Of a DNA stretch of 64,000 nt, positions 12,201 through 27,200 are shown in pieces. The stretch is from Ciona savignyi (Eukaryota > Chordata > Ascidiacea > Phlebobranchia > Cionidae). How positions within the stretch are numbered: the stretch's first letter is position 1; the number at the start of each line of letters is the position of its first letter. The notes under the pieces are model-generated. The model had not been told where the DNA came from, did not search any database, and saw nothing but the letters and a program-made list of their open reading frames with translations. The stretch spans positions 195,308 through 259,307 of the forward strand of contig CH002016.1 in NCBI GenBank assembly GCA_000149265.1. The letters are read 5' to 3'. A program made the translations under genes and the position numbers.

Positions 12201-15200
12201 CGATCAGGAGAACCTCTCTCTATAATACAACCGAAAACAATCGACATTTCGCTGTTCCGCCACTTAAACTTAAACGTGGATTTCGCCACATCAAGACGTC
12301 CAAGGTGAGAACTAGCGTCTCGCGATAAGATCGAACTCCAATTAGTTACGCCAGTTTTTCCGACCTACAGTATGTTCGGAACCCAGCCTTGTCGTTGATG
12401 GCATCCCCCAATACTAAACCATGGTCTCTTTAAACTTCAACGTTCCGTGTCGTGCTGCAAAAACAAAAAGCTAACATTCCACATCAAGGGCGTTAATCTA
12501 CCGGTGAGCTTGCAACAAACTCTGCCAAAATACCAAACAGATACTATGTGCACCTGATACCGCTTTCCAAAAACGAGCTGGAAGATCGCCAAGTACAACG
12601 CACCGCTGCCTCTGATTAAAGCTCGGAACTTATTATTAATAAATTCCGAAATAATGATAAATTGGAACGTTGACAAAATGTCGGAGTAAACTGCTATATA
12701 ATCTTCCATTTATCAGCCCAATGAAATACGTTGAGTACCATAGGTTATAAATAATAAATGTTAATATTGCTGTTCGAAGCTACAACGTTAAGTAGATATA
12801 TTTCTCAATTTGCGGGAAGATAATATCGCATACCAAGTTCTTTCTTTGAGAAAACACAACTTGGTCTGTTCTGCGTTACTAATTTACCACATCAACAAAT
12901 TTCAAAGGAACGAAGCGCCATTTGTTTATACGCTCCGCTGTTATAAGCCTGGCAAGATAATGAGCCTAGCATCCTTATGATAACAAGTCACTCATACGCC
13001 GCTTTGATTCATCCGGGTCAACTTCAAGCAGCAATGGAAGTAATCCAACGGCTGTAGTTGGAAGATGCGCCATAATCCTTATAATTCAAAAACCACCGGC
13101 CACCATAAATCTTGGAAACCCAGCAAAGGGTTTTGTTCGCACACGCCGCTCTATTTCAGACGTGTTTGTCATCCGGCTATGCAGCCTCACTGGAATATAT
13201 CTGTCATCTTCCGCATTGGGTGTTCCATGGATTAAGGTTTATTTCGTTTTATAAGTTACCGAAACTTGAACATTAATAGTTTTCTTTTATGTGTGCCGTG
13301 TTTATGTTATGTTCTTCTTTCTAAGTGAAGCTGATGACGGAGTTTTCGAGAGGCTAGTTGATCTTACTTGACGACAACATACGCGCCATGGGGATTAGAC
13401 TAACTAAACTAAGTCATCTTGCCAGTTCACACTTACTTATTTGTTGAAACAGTGCGTTGCGTGAAACGGTAGGACAGGATTAAATTTCTACGTTTCGCCA
13501 ACTTGTGTGTCTGTCTGACTTTGACAAATTGCGACACTCATCAGTGGTGTTGGTTCCCACAATCCAAACGTGACAGTTGGTAACTTGCCAACTGACCAGC
13601 AGACAGGTTTCGATGTCCATGTACAAAAACTCACACACCCCTTAGCATGACGGAAAGTGATGAATGAGGTACAAAAACGTGCGAACTCCCGCGAAGACGG
13701 TTCGTTGTCTTTTGAATTTAAATTAACCACAAATTTGTGAACTTTGCATATCTCCGTATACTCTGAATCGACAGGAACGATAATTACCGATGTTGGTGGG
13801 TAATGACGTGGCATTCACTTGAAATTAAATTATGTTTGTTTGAAAAAAGGCGTTCGGCAACAATACAAATTGGTTACATACAACAAACTCATAATCGTAA
13901 CAGAAACTTTTGCAGTAATCGGGTCAGTGGAAACAAGCCAAGATATTTTAGCATCCTCTTAAAAACAGCAGGAACTGAGCACTGATAAATAGCCGTTCTG
14001 ATCCATTGGCAGATGCACAGTCAGATACGTTTTTTTATGTTGTCTAATAATACGGTCTCCTGGAAACCTCTCCTTTGGTTTGGGAGGTTTCCGGATATTG
14101 CACCAGTTGACGTAATTTCTGTAACTCACGTCATTATATACTTTACATAAGCCTTTGTATAAAATATCGCATCGTTTGAAGATGTTACGCACAATTTCAG
14201 TGCATCCTGTGTTATAAATCCAAGCGTCGTAAAGATGACAATGGACGTCACTGTTTTGCACTTTTTAACAGCTGTGGTGGACTGAGGGTTCAATTTTTTG
14301 TATTTTCCCCAGCAGGTGCAACAATAATTTTGATAAACCGCTTTAACAAAACCTGCTGCTAAGATATAACCAACCACCAATTCTCATTACCAGATGTTTG
14401 CTATAGTCTGTCACTTTCATTACACTTGCACACGTAAATCTTGTTTTGCCTCACAACTACAAGTATCCTGGTGATATATTACCAATATGCCAACATAGTA
14501 TTATCTTGAACTTATAGTGATTAGCAGCATGGTCTTACATCCAGTTGACGTTTTGTTTGTAAACCATTTCAAAATGTGACATTCTTAGTGATGGTAATAC
14601 GCAGGGATTTATATATTTTAATTAAACTTTTAGTTTTTAGTTAGTGTGCGGTTATGGTGGTTTTTTCGAATTTACAAACCGGCGATGCATAGTGAACCTA
14701 TGACTAGCGTCCCGAACCGGCACAATGCAGTCACTTCTCTTTTAAGCTTTAGACAAGTTAATAGAGTTAACCTCTGGTCTCAAGGGTGGTTTCGTGGCAT
14801 ATAATTCAATACAGCATCGTGTGGTCTTAGTGAGACATGCTTCCTTCAATTTGTAATAAATTAATTCAGCATGTAAAAGTTGGAATGCATGTTGTCTGCA
14901 CTTCGGTAGTTAAATGAGCGTTGGCGCCGAACTCCCACTTTGTTTGTTGATTGAAGAAATTTAATTAGCTCCGGTAAAGCGTCCATTATAGAGCTTCACT
15001 TTCCGAATAGAAAATAGTCTAAATATACTTAGTGCGCACGATCGGTCGCTTTGCTTTGTTATGACTATAATGTATAGTTCGCGACGGTGGTTCACAAAGA
15101 TATGTTTTTCTAACACAAACCTCAAACCACCAACCACGCACGCTATATGGGAAATTGCTGTTATTTATTGTGTGCTGGTTCGTGCCTCATGTAGCCATGA

Positions 15201-18200
15201 AATTATGACCTTCTGGCCCTAATTCTTAAAACGTGAGCCTGGTTTCTTTATGTGGTGATACGGAGCCGAATTTGGCATTCAGGTGTCACAGTTTCTGATG
15301 TATATCCGCCATCCTGACAGTGAATGATCAGGATTTAAGATTGAGCAAACAAATACACTTCAACATGCCATTCGTGGATCTATCACTATGCTCCATGGCG
15401 GAAACTCAGCCAAGTTTTTTGTTATTTCTTATTTCGGGTGATTTATCTTTTAGTTTAAACTTTAGTCTGTCGAATCCACGTTTGAACTTATATGTTCCAC
15501 AATGGGGAACATATGACCTGAAAAAATATATTAAGCACTGAAAAAATGTATAACTAATCCAAATTCTAGCTTTTAACTGGAATATTTATCACAGAAAATC
15601 GGTTGCGACGGAAGAATTGGTTCTGGGGCGGCGATCGATAAATGTGGTGTCTGTGGAGGAAACATGGAGATTTGCCGATACGTCAACGGTAAGCGTTGGG
15701 GACTTTTTCATATCCGCAGCAGTTTTATTTCTATAACATCAACTTTATTTAAAATAGGTTTATATTGAAGTTGTGTAACCATAAACCAATAACTGCCATG
15801 AAATTATTCCAGTGTTAAAGTCCTAATTCATTTATTGAAACGTTTGATTACCAGGTATCTTCCGGACACCCCATCTTACCCACGACTTCCACACTGTCGT
15901 CATCATCCCTGCCGGAGCTGGTCGGATAAACATCACCGAGACTCGTAACAGTAGAAGCTGCATAGGTGAGATCAACGAGACTTATTTCACAAAGTTGTTG
16001 ACTTTTAGAAAGTTTCTGGTACAATTGGTGCGAAACAAGTTCGATCTCGTTATCCAGTTAGAGTTAGAGTAAATAAACCTATACGGGATATCAAAGCTCG
16101 CTGTGACTGCGGGTTGTTTAGTCACCGCGATTTTAATCTGATAACAGTATTATTTAAACCGGGAAGGTAAATTGCGGGATGTGGTTGTGCGCTCATTTAT
16201 AAACAAGCCATAGATCCAGTAGATAGGACGATGATGCTTATAAACGCAGGTGTTTACAATGCCCCGATTTTATCGACCACACAGTCCGAACAAAATGGCC
16301 TTTTCACGGTGCATTAGATCGCTGATTGTATCGTTGTAATATTCCTGACACGAGTTGCCACTTTGCAAAGAAATTATTTTACCCCAAAGATCTTTGTCAT
16401 AAACTCACCTTCGTCAACCCTTTCACACCTTCCAATATAAGATAAACATAATGGACGATGAATGCCAATAATCCGACCGATCTCGTAAAGCTCTGGTTGC
16501 ATTCTTATCTCGTCAAGTGTAACTCTTGGTTTTTAGTTCGCAGCTAAATGCGAGGAGATAACCGATTAAGTTGCGACGGAAAACCACTTCACAATTCCGT
16601 TGATATTTTCTCCTGAAATCTAACGCCATCTAGCAAACCTGAAGCTGAGATAACCAAATATAATTTAACAAATAGCCAGTGTTAAAATGTCAAAGAATTG
16701 CGTTATTGTTCGTGTACTTGATCATGGAAAAGCGCAATTTTCTGTATTTAGGTGACAGAAGCGTATACGTTTGTTTTCCTTGACCACAGTTACTCCATAT
16801 TTGGAACCACAATCATTATACTATAGACTTTAATAAACAAAGCATTTACTGTGCTTTCACGAGTTACCCTGCGTTCAGATTTAGGCTGTGCTAATGTGAT
16901 TATGACACACCGGTAGTTTCTTTCGAAGCCGCAACAATCCGTAATTTTGTTAGTTCGCGAGGTACTGGTTGGATTACTGACTAACATTTTTGAAAATTGG
17001 ATAATTAGTGGCCTAAACTGCTTCAGTCAAGGGGTGTGATGAGAAAATATATTTTTCGGGAAATTTACAACTAGTTTATTGTCTTTATGATAGTATGACA
17101 GTTCAAATATTTTTAGTAATGTTAGAAATATGGCACTGATTGAACTTTAACTATAGCTCTTATACAGATTACGGTATATAGCAATTACATGAATTATAGT
17201 GTGCTGTATTACAAAGCATGCAGGTCGCCATGGCAAATAAAATAGATTTATGGTCCAATATTTTTTCTAAACAGTCCGATTTATTGTTTTACTAGGTGAG
17301 ATAACCTCGGTGAACTTTTAGCTTTGCGCCTGTGAAACTCGGTCTCCCGTTACAGACAAATTGAATTTGGATTAGAAAAACTAAGGCCTACGCAAGAATT
17401 GGCTCGTAATATCAGAAACTGTGAACTATACAGTCGATTAAGACATGTCGATCTAACTTAAGTGCTACAATACGGATGGCAAAATGTAACATTTACGGTT
17501 GGTAAAATAACAATGTGTCACGTTAAAAAGAAGGTATTTGTCTTTGACGGTCCTCGCAACAGTTCCATTTGCTTCCTCGTACTTTTATAAAAATGTCATG
17601 TTCTAAAACCTAAAGTATAAATTGATTTCCAATTTACAGGATTCTTTAATTAAATTATAAATAGCATTGTCAGTTAATACCAAATCCGGGATCAATAACA
17701 GCGCCTCACCGACATTTCACGACGAAGATTATATAAAGGTTACCAAGCGAACTGTGCGCTTTTTAAAGCACTAAAATGAATCCGTATAACTACAGTACTA
17801 ATAATATGACTCCCTGTCTTTGTTTGCTTTTAATTATACGTTTCCGCCTTGATGTCAAAACCTGGCGTTTTTCGATAAGCAATTTTAACCTCACGGTAAT
17901 GCTCATATTTCAGGTCTTTTGTCTAACAACACAATAACCTTAAGATCGCGAGATAACATTTGCTATTTAATTTGCCTCCGGTGACTCAGGTAACAAAAGC
18001 TTTTCAGGAAACGCAAATATGCTTGCACACGACGGAATACTTCTGCAGATTAAAAGTGATGCCATAATTATTGTGCTAAAAATGAGCTTATATAGCTTGA
18101 ACACTAATTTATTCATTTTTCGCTTATTTTAATCTTAATTATAGCTTTGCGCTCCGCAAGAAACCCATCCGTCATGTTCATAAACGGGAAACTCAAACTC

Positions 18201-21200
18201 GGTGTGCTCGATCACAGTGGACGTTATAACGTTGCCGGAACGCAGTTTGAATACAACAGACCCCGTTTCTCGAATAAAGGGGAAACCATGATCGCAACCG
18301 GTCCCACCAACGAGGATCTTGAAGTACTAGTAAGTAACTAACTATGTCAGAACATTCATTAATCTTTGCCGTGTTCAACCGTGTTCCGTATCACGTATTA
18401 CGTCGGTTCAAAGGGTTGTTGTTGCCACCTAGGTTTTTATAAGACTAAGTATTTGTTTACGACCGAAGATGCATGCTTAAACACGGTAAAATATACCTAA
18501 GGGTCAACGTGTAAATTCGCCCACAATTGTCTAGGGGTCTCCTAAACGGTGACATGTACCCAGCTAAGATTAAGACTAATGTGGTCTGAATATCATGCAT
18601 TGTTTTCTTGTTTGTTACCCATACTGTCTGAGTAATAGAGATGAGGTTGTGTTCTTTCAATTTTGGTTTCGAAATTTTGCTAATTGACCCCATGCTATAG
18701 ATCTTTTAATTTATCAACACCGCCACGAAAACTTAAAATGAGCAACTTTCTATAAGACAAGAAAATTCTGTTAACGAGGCATGGTGACAAGGTGATAGGA
18801 TTAGGCCTTATTTGGGCATTTTGCGATCGACTTTTCCATTCGTCTTTCTTGGTTTTCCAATTCATCTTTCTGGTGGTCACTTTGGGTACACTCTAATTAA
18901 ATCAGCTTCGAGGTCCACGTTGTATCGAATCGATCACTCTCTGATTGGCGAGATTTTGCTCAGGCTGCAATGCCTTATCACTATAAAGCAAATACACTTT
19001 TGTCATTAACTTTCAAAGTTCGTTTGAAGATGAATAATATTTTGGATACAATTCATCATTCTTGATCTAATCCTATATAGTAAACTATGTATAATCTTTT
19101 TTCTGCGTTTTTACTAATGTGTTTACTCAGAGTCCTGTTACCCTCGTTATCTTAACCTTATTATAAGTAAATTTTAAAAAAATGCGGTGACAAAAGCGAA
19201 CTTACTTTATATGGCGGTCTTACAGACCTTGCCGGGTAATTAAGTTGCAGAATATCCGACAACTCGTAATACTTTGTTCTTTTGTGTACAAATTCGGTAG
19301 TGTGTGCCTAATCGCTTGCTACTTGGAAAACCGATCGGCGAGATGTTGCACATAATCACCTTTCGTCATAGGAATGTGTTTGCGAACGTGCCTTAGGTGC
19401 TGTTCCAAAGATGCTGAGAAACCGGACACGTTTCCATCCTCCAACCCATCGTGTTAACTGTAGTTTCCATGACTGTAGGAGTTGTTTTGATGAGAACACT
19501 ACTTTACGAGACAGCATCTGTCATCTTTTAACCCCTCACCACGAGTTAAGAGAGGGAAACCCAGGGACGCCACTGCGTAATCCTGCGTAAAAGTTATGTT
19601 TTGATTTTAAGTCATAAAATATACGTGCTCGATCATAGAGCAAGAGCGATAAGCCTGTTGTGTATTACCAGTGTACAAAGAAATCGACAAGACGAATTCT
19701 TGGACAAACTAAATGCTATCTTTCAGACTGCACGAGCCGATAACCTTGTCTAAACCTAGTAAATCACCAAACAAAGAAATCGCTATTTGAAATTGACACC
19801 GGAATGAGATGAAAAATGGAATACCGATAAAAAAATTCTCTTGGATTGTGGGATAAAGCTCAAGTTGCCTCCCTGGCTTTTACCATTCATTTATAAGACT
19901 TAGTATAACTGGCCTAAACATGCTTATTTTCTTATTTGTGTCCCGATGTATACATGGTTGTAATGCAGCATACCTAACACACGACATCAAACGCCGCTCG
20001 ACGTTCCGGCTCATTAAAATTGGGTTACTGTGATCTATACCTATGCTCACCAATTTCGTAGAACAAAAACGAAGAAGCGGCGTGAATTGGAATGGTGTCA
20101 CCGATACACAGTTTTGTCGTCGTATTAAAAGATTTACGGCGGTCATAAAGAGTTAAGGGAGTTGTCGTAAAGTTTTATTTTTTTATTCCCAGGAAGTAAC
20201 CGGGAAATTAAAGTAAGCGCACTTGTACATCTATTTTCGAAATCCAACACTGCTTTGTTCGGATAAACCGATTACGTTTAAAGAACGAGCAGTGATCACG
20301 CTGAGAAGTGTATAGACTTGGAGCGGTTCCACTGTCTGTTGACGATTGAAGCTTCTTGGGGATGCGTTAACTAACCGCCGCTGTAACTTCGCTAAAACTA
20401 GCATTACGGAGAGCCCATTTGCTTAATTGCAGCCGCCGGATTAGGCGCGACTCTATCGACTTGTAGAAAGACTGGCACCGAAGTGGTTTGTTTTTTCATA
20501 ATATGATACCCACTGTCGACCAAGATGCCGCGGTTCGGTTAAAATTGTCTGTCAGTTAACCCTTAAACCGAAGCATTTGATCCTGTGATATTTTTAATTA
20601 GTGGCCCCGCCATTCGCTGTGAGCGGTGTCGTTTCCATCTCAGAGGTTCAGCTGCGCCACTGCTATATGACCATCACTTCAAATCCCTGGCAGCTGGACT
20701 ATAACCTCGTCTCAACAAATTGGATTAACTGGAGATAAGATCGAAAATTGGCAGCGCCATTTAACATTCGTTCGTGGTATTTAGGTGCACCTGTCGCGTT
20801 AATTGCTGCTAATAATGCTTAAAAGGGTTTAGAACAACAACTTTAACCGGAATTTCATACGGTTTAGAATTTAGGGGAAACCAAACAAACCAGATACGAT
20901 ATCAAATAGACCTTCGCATATTTATTCATTAAAGTATAAGTTTACGTTTACGACGGATGATGCATTGAAGGAAATGGCGCCTTCAGTTTTTAGTTTGCAA
21001 CAAAATTTCGGCGGGCTAGTTCGAAAAAGAACCAGAGGGTAAGGGCTACCCACTCGAAAACGAGAAGTTTTACATTCCAGTATCGCGTCGTAAACATCCT
21101 GTGAACCTTTGTTGCAATTGTAAAGCATGCGCGCAATTTTTCTCACGTGTTCTGCTATATATCGTATTGTTCTTTTTTTCGTTTCCATTTATTTGTCAAA

Positions 21201-24200
21201 TTGCAAAGTACATTCGTTAACGTGCCGAAGATAGGAATCAGTGATTAGTTGGTAGATTGACAGGTTCGTCGTCCCCAACCTAGCTCGACTTGCCCTTCCT
21301 TGCGAAAACTTAACAGGAATTATGTTTCACACGTTCTAATCTCCCGGGGATGTGGGAATAATTCTCGACGCATAGAGCTTGGGTTGACGCGGGAAAGGAA
21401 AGCCTTAAATGCCGTCAAGCACAAGAATGCACTTGGCGTCTTGCCATCTACCTAATGGCTGCTCAGCTGCACTGTAAAATTGAATTAAGGGGCAGGGAAC
21501 GTGTACTATAAGCTGCTTTATACATTCCCATGTACATTTGTTTTTATAATGCTGTTAGAAAGGCATCGGTTACATGACTGTAAGTTCATGGGCAATTACG
21601 AGATCCGTGCGAAACTTTGCAGCGATAATGTGTTGATTTAGTAAATTGGAAGAGACCAACTTGATTTACAGAAAACACATTTCTAACGTTACCAGCACCA
21701 CACACGTATAGATAAGAAAATGTTTGCTCGTTAACCGTAACTTGTGTGGCCATTTTAGCTTTGATGATTTTTCTTTTTATTTCAGCTATTTTTTCAACAA
21801 GAAAACCCGGGCATCACGTATGAGTACACAATACCGAAACGCAACGCCCAACTTCCAAGCATAGTTGGCACGACGGAGCCCAGAGGCAGCAGCAGTTTGA
21901 ACGGCAGGAATGCTAACGAACGTTTTGACCTTTCCACCACCCGTGACGCGAGTGACCAGTCCTCCCCAACAACATACACCGGTGGACACTACCCCGGCGG
22001 CACAAGCACCCACAGTCTCTACAGATCCAATGGTTACAGGAATATGCCACCTGTAAATAGAGGGCGTGGCTCCAGGTATTACCGCAAAAACTACAGAAAT
22101 AGAATAACTGACGCGGAGGCCGTGGACCGCGAAGATAGCTCAAATTCGAGAAGAGACATAACCACAGTTCATCGTCTCAACCCACCTTTGCTATCAGGCG
22201 AACCTAACCCGATGGGTAGAACCAAGTGGATGAAAGTGGGATTCGGTCCTTGCTCACAAAGTTGCGCTGAAGGTAATGTGTTTGTTTTATTTTCCATATA
22301 CCCATCTCAACTTATACATAAGGAGAGTAAACAGGTATAGATAAACACCCGTTTTGCGGATTAATCAAAATGGATTATGTATTACAGGCACCAAAAGCTC
22401 AAATATAAAGTGCATTCGACTATCTACGCGACAACCTGTTAGCGACGAATACTGCACGGGACAGCAAAAACCAAGGAAGCAAGTGAGGCGATGCAACCGG
22501 CAAGCATGTCCGGCCTAGTAAGTATATACTTGTAATAAATTGTAAGGACAGCAGACCATAATTACCACTCGCGTTTGATTACCGCTAACCTGTTTACTAC
22601 GTCATCAGTTACGATGTTGGTGATTGGCTAGAGTGCTCTAGAACGTGCGGAAGCGGTCGACGCACCCGGACAGTCATCTGCCGACAGTTGTTTTCCGGGA
22701 ATTTCACCTCCGCTGTGTCCCACAGTCGCTGTAGAGGGTTATCGAAGCCTCCATCACACGAGAGGTGTCTTGTGCGCGTGTGTGCGCACTGGGCTCCAGC
22801 GCAGGAGTGGTCACCGGTAAGTAGTAAAAGTGATATATTACTTCCGCAACAATTGTCAAACGAAACATAAATTAGAGTTTGTGAGGTTGAAATTCTTGCA
22901 GGCCTTGTTGGTAATGTGATTGTCACGTCGCTATTTTAGCTCTTGACCCCTAATGAGTGATCTAATCTTTAGACAATGTTAAATTGTGTTTGTGGCTGTA
23001 TGTTTGCTCTTGGATGCGTAATATTAGTGCCTGACGAGTATTTTTAGTATCATATATGCTAAAATTAATAGTAAATGTACCGAATGAGGGATGCAAGTGT
23101 ACGATTTCCTATAGCGCTCAGAAAATCAGGAATATAGTCGTTTCAAACTAGGATAATACACAACTAGCAGAACTGTACATAATGAAAAGTAATGGTTTGT
23201 TGTCATATTGAAGTGTATGGTTGTTTGTTGCTGAGTTTGCCCTTATGTTCGCAATTCCAGTAAGCGTGTGGTAAACCACTACCCCATATATTACGACATT
23301 TTTTACGCCATCAACCCTGCCTACGTGACTTGCACTTAACCCATTATGTACATCGTCGCATGAAACATTTATTCTAGGACCTACTAACACTCATTAAGTA
23401 AGGGACTTGTGTAATTTTCATCGAATTGTCATTGTGTAGGGTGGTGCTCACCCCCCAACACACATATTGCGGTAAGTTGTGACTAATATTTGACTGGGAA
23501 ATGACTTATGTTGGCGCCGATTTCGTGTCAAGCTGGATAAATTGAACATGGGACTTACTGAGTAAAGGGTCGTGTTTACAATCGTTCTTGACAAACAAAG
23601 AATTTGTATAAATTATAAACTCTTAACAACCGATCGAATTCGTGCTATATGTTAGGTGTTACTAACCCTTCTTTTAATATTTTTATTTATTCCTAATTGC
23701 AGTGCAGTTCACGATGTGGCGCGGGTACGCAGTCAAGGCATTCAGTGTGCAAGTCGGGAGATGGACGGATCTTACCAAACCGGGAATGCGGCTCCCAAAG
23801 AAGGCCTGCTACGATGAGAACTTGCGATGCTGGCCCATGCTTGACAAAGTGGTTCATCACCGACTGGCAACAGGTAAGCTAAATACGCAACAAACTTTTC
23901 TTCTAATATTTAAAAGTAATGAGGATTAAACAACGATGTTTAACCAAAAGAATTTTTGTCGACGGTTCTTGTTTTACGCAATAAATTATTACAGGGTGGT
24001 CTGACTTTTTCTTTTCATTCTTTCTTGTATTTAAATTGTTTGTAATTTACATATTCCAACCTAGCATTTTGAAAATGTTAATCACGGTTTTCTGCAGTGT
24101 TCTGCAGACTGCGACCGAGGTCAGCAACGCCGGAACGTGGTTTGCATCAACACAGCCAATGTCCCTGCAGGTTGCCCGCGGAGACATCAACCGGAAGCTT

Positions 24201-27200
24201 CCCGAAACTGTGCGAGGTCCTCGTGTGGTGTTAAACACGAATGGTTTGCTGGGAAATGGGGCTCGGTAAGTTAAATTTTGATTTGTCAGACTATTTTGTA
24301 TCATTGCATGCTTGGTTGATAATTTTCCGACATTCGCTACTCTTTATTTGTTTGTCTGCCATCTCTACCTCCGCGAATATCCATGTTTTCCTCAAACTTT
24401 GTCAAAGACAATAATATGAGGATTAGCACTGGCTTAACCTTAACAGCCAGTGTCGATTGGGAGATTACCACCTCTCACTTCCGCCATTTATCATCTCGCC
24501 TTTTTGTGCCGCTACCAAAGTTCAGAGACTAAAACTCGCAACGTATGTTTGCCTACACCCATCGAAGCGGTATATTTGAAGTATAATTACCACAGAGTCC
24601 AACCCTGCCTAACCAAATTAGATTGCATACCTATGATGTTTGTCTAGTTTGAACTTGGGTATGATGCTAATGCCTTGTCATTAGGGGGATGACTAGGCTG
24701 ATCTGTTGGCTCCCACACGTTGTAATTTTCAAAAAGACTTTTTAGGAAACGGCTTTTTGGAAGATATTTTCGAAAACTTTTTATTTGCTTCTTTTTCTTA
24801 TTGGATTATCACGAATTTTAGAAAAATATATTAGTGTCCACTGCTGTGCTGATTTATTACTTTTTGTTACGTATGACTGACGCGTTTCTCATGATTTGAT
24901 TATGAAATTTATAGTCAAAACGACCTACGATTAAGAGAACGAGGTCTGGTCTTAGGTCTCATTACCTACCTATGCGCTTTGTGCTATGTCGGGTAATCTT
25001 TTCCTTTCAAATTAACATTACTCAACTCTGGTGTCAACTTGCACTTAGCGTGTTGACTAAAAATATGTTGTTCGCGGGCGAGAATCTCCTGTTCTTGCTC
25101 CATCACAAGTAATCGTCCACTCGTTTCAGTAAGAGTAATACAATCCCTTTGCGGTGTGTTGTGTTCCCGCAGTTTCATGCCAATGTTGTACGCCGGTAGA
25201 AGACGGGTGGCCGCTCAGACTTAATCCTGTTTCTGTTTTGATTCACTTAGCGCAAAGCAACGTTAATTATTTATGGACGGCCGACCACGAATAAGTATGT
25301 CCCAGCGATTAAAACTGATTCGCTAATAAAACGAATTAAAGCGCTCTGCATTTATATCCACTTTATATATATATAATATGTAATTCTTCACTGTCATATT
25401 TTGTGTTTCACTAATGAACTGAAAACAGTGCCATATAAAAAACACCAATTTATTTTCTCGTGCAGCTGCCAAATTGCAGGATTAACTGAATACACGGCAC
25501 TTGAAAATACATTTACCAAGATCTACATCTTTTAATATATTTTTTTAACCCTTTTCACCAAGCAAAATGACATGTTGCTGATTTTAATGAATGGTCTGTA
25601 ACCTTTAGGTTAAACCATAATGACAACGATCGGTTAAAAGATATTTTCATATACAACATTCCAAATGGTGAATTGAAAATCTTAAAATATCCTTACCGAC
25701 GGATGAAATATGACCATATTTTCAATTGTGGTGGAGCAAAAAATTTTCGTTAAAGTTTTCTATTACATATGCATGAATTATTTGTTTAGGCATTCTTAAC
25801 TCCATTTGTTTGCTGGCGTATTTTCAAAAGTTTACATTTCCGAAACTTTAATATAAAAAATTACGGATTTTACGCATCAACATAAGATACAACATAAAAT
25901 CACTGGTTTAATGAAAGTTACCAAATGAACCTGACAAAGCTATATACTATGCTGACTTATTCTTGCATATCAAGATATCATTTTCTTATTGTACACTATA
26001 CAATAATGTACATAATATTCGGCGAGCGGATGTTTGCTGATCACAACTGTTAAAATAATGTTGAATAATTTTGTATAAACCCCTAATTGTTACTAATATA
26101 ATTATTAATTCGCAGTGCTCTAGTAATTGTGGACGAGGTATTCAAACTAGAAAGGCGACCTGTTTGAGTGTGGCAACAGACGGAACAATGTCAGTCGCTC
26201 CCGAAACAAACAACCGTTTCCCGTGTGAAATCAGTGAAAAGCCCGCTCTCCAGCGGCCGTGTAACACCCAGTCGTGTGGCTCTAGGTGGCACTATACACA
26301 GTGGACTGAGGTAAAACTATCTTGCTTCATATAACAGTACGGTCGTGTGGCCAAAATGGTTAACGCCGATACATCCACCGCCTCTTATACAAAAAAATGG
26401 TCCTAGTGACGAGCCCATCATGGGTTCGGAACTTGGCTCGGTATAAAAAAAAATCAGATAACACACTATTTTCGTTACAGATAACTAATTTACTACCAGC
26501 ACGTTTTAAATGAAAATAACACACAAAAAATCAATTTAAGACAGTTATCACACCAAGGGACAAATGTACTTGTGAATTAATTTAAAGAAAATACATTAAC
26601 AAACTTTACACATTTTAGATTTAGTGTAACGATATGCATTAGCATATATTAACATTTAAAAATCAAGAATGATTCAGGTAATTTCTTTATCCGACCAGGA
26701 CTAGGTTCAGAGCACACCGTACCATTCTTATATCCTAAACGTGATTTTTTTCAGTGCTCCGTGTCGTGTGGTGGAGGGTCGAGGACCAGGGACGTTCATT
26801 GTCTAGATGAGGCTGGCCTGTTTAGTCCGCTCTGCAAAGCCTCACACAAACCCAAGGCAGCTGAAACATGCAACACAATTAGCTGCTTTGCGCTTAGAGG
26901 TAAATCACGTTATTACTTATTTTCGGTTTGTTGTCCATTTCTAGCTAAATGGATGTGTCGCGTGCTTGTTTTTAATTGAAATATCTACGTATCATGATTA
27001 CAATTATATGGACTAGATTTATTCAGTACGCAATTGATCAGATCTGGTGCTATGCAGATTTGCATAATTCAATCCATTCTAACTCAATTCTACAGTTTTC
27101 TACCGTTACAGATCCAAATTGCGAAGACAAAAGATCCGACTGCGAACAATTAAAGAGAGCTCGTTTATGCAAGTATAAGGTGTTTCGCGACGATTGTTGT

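Larger units (their letters stand above)
2093..15594 (+). other. 13.5 kb intron of ADAMTSL4/6-like gene
   Basis: The donor gtaagt at 2093 and the acceptor acag at 15591-15594 bound the largest intron of the window. It holds an alternative signal-peptide exon candidate (9873-9959), two open stretches with splice-site borders (5889-6056 and 10858-11241), a minus-strand ORF (3898-4356) and a tandem pair of SINE-like repeats (6160-6380). The rest shows no recognisable coding, RNA or repeat structure. Confidence 0.75.
22388..26899 (+). other. ADAMTSL6-like: TSR2-TSR7 exons (6 exons)
   Basis: Exons 22388-22517, 22609-22816, 23703-23873, 24098-24265, 26116-26310 and 26755-26899 complete TSR2 and encode TSR3 to TSR7. 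Each TSR keeps six cysteines. Introns mostly fall just before the first CSxxC cysteine in phase 0, so the exons form shufflable units. O-fucose motifs (CxxS/TC) are present in TSR2, TSR3 and TSR7 but absent in TSR4 (CSSRC), TSR5 (CSADC) and TSR6 (CSSNC). The segment [11 protein letters not shown] before TSR6 is very close to ADAMTSL6. Confidence 0.88.
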
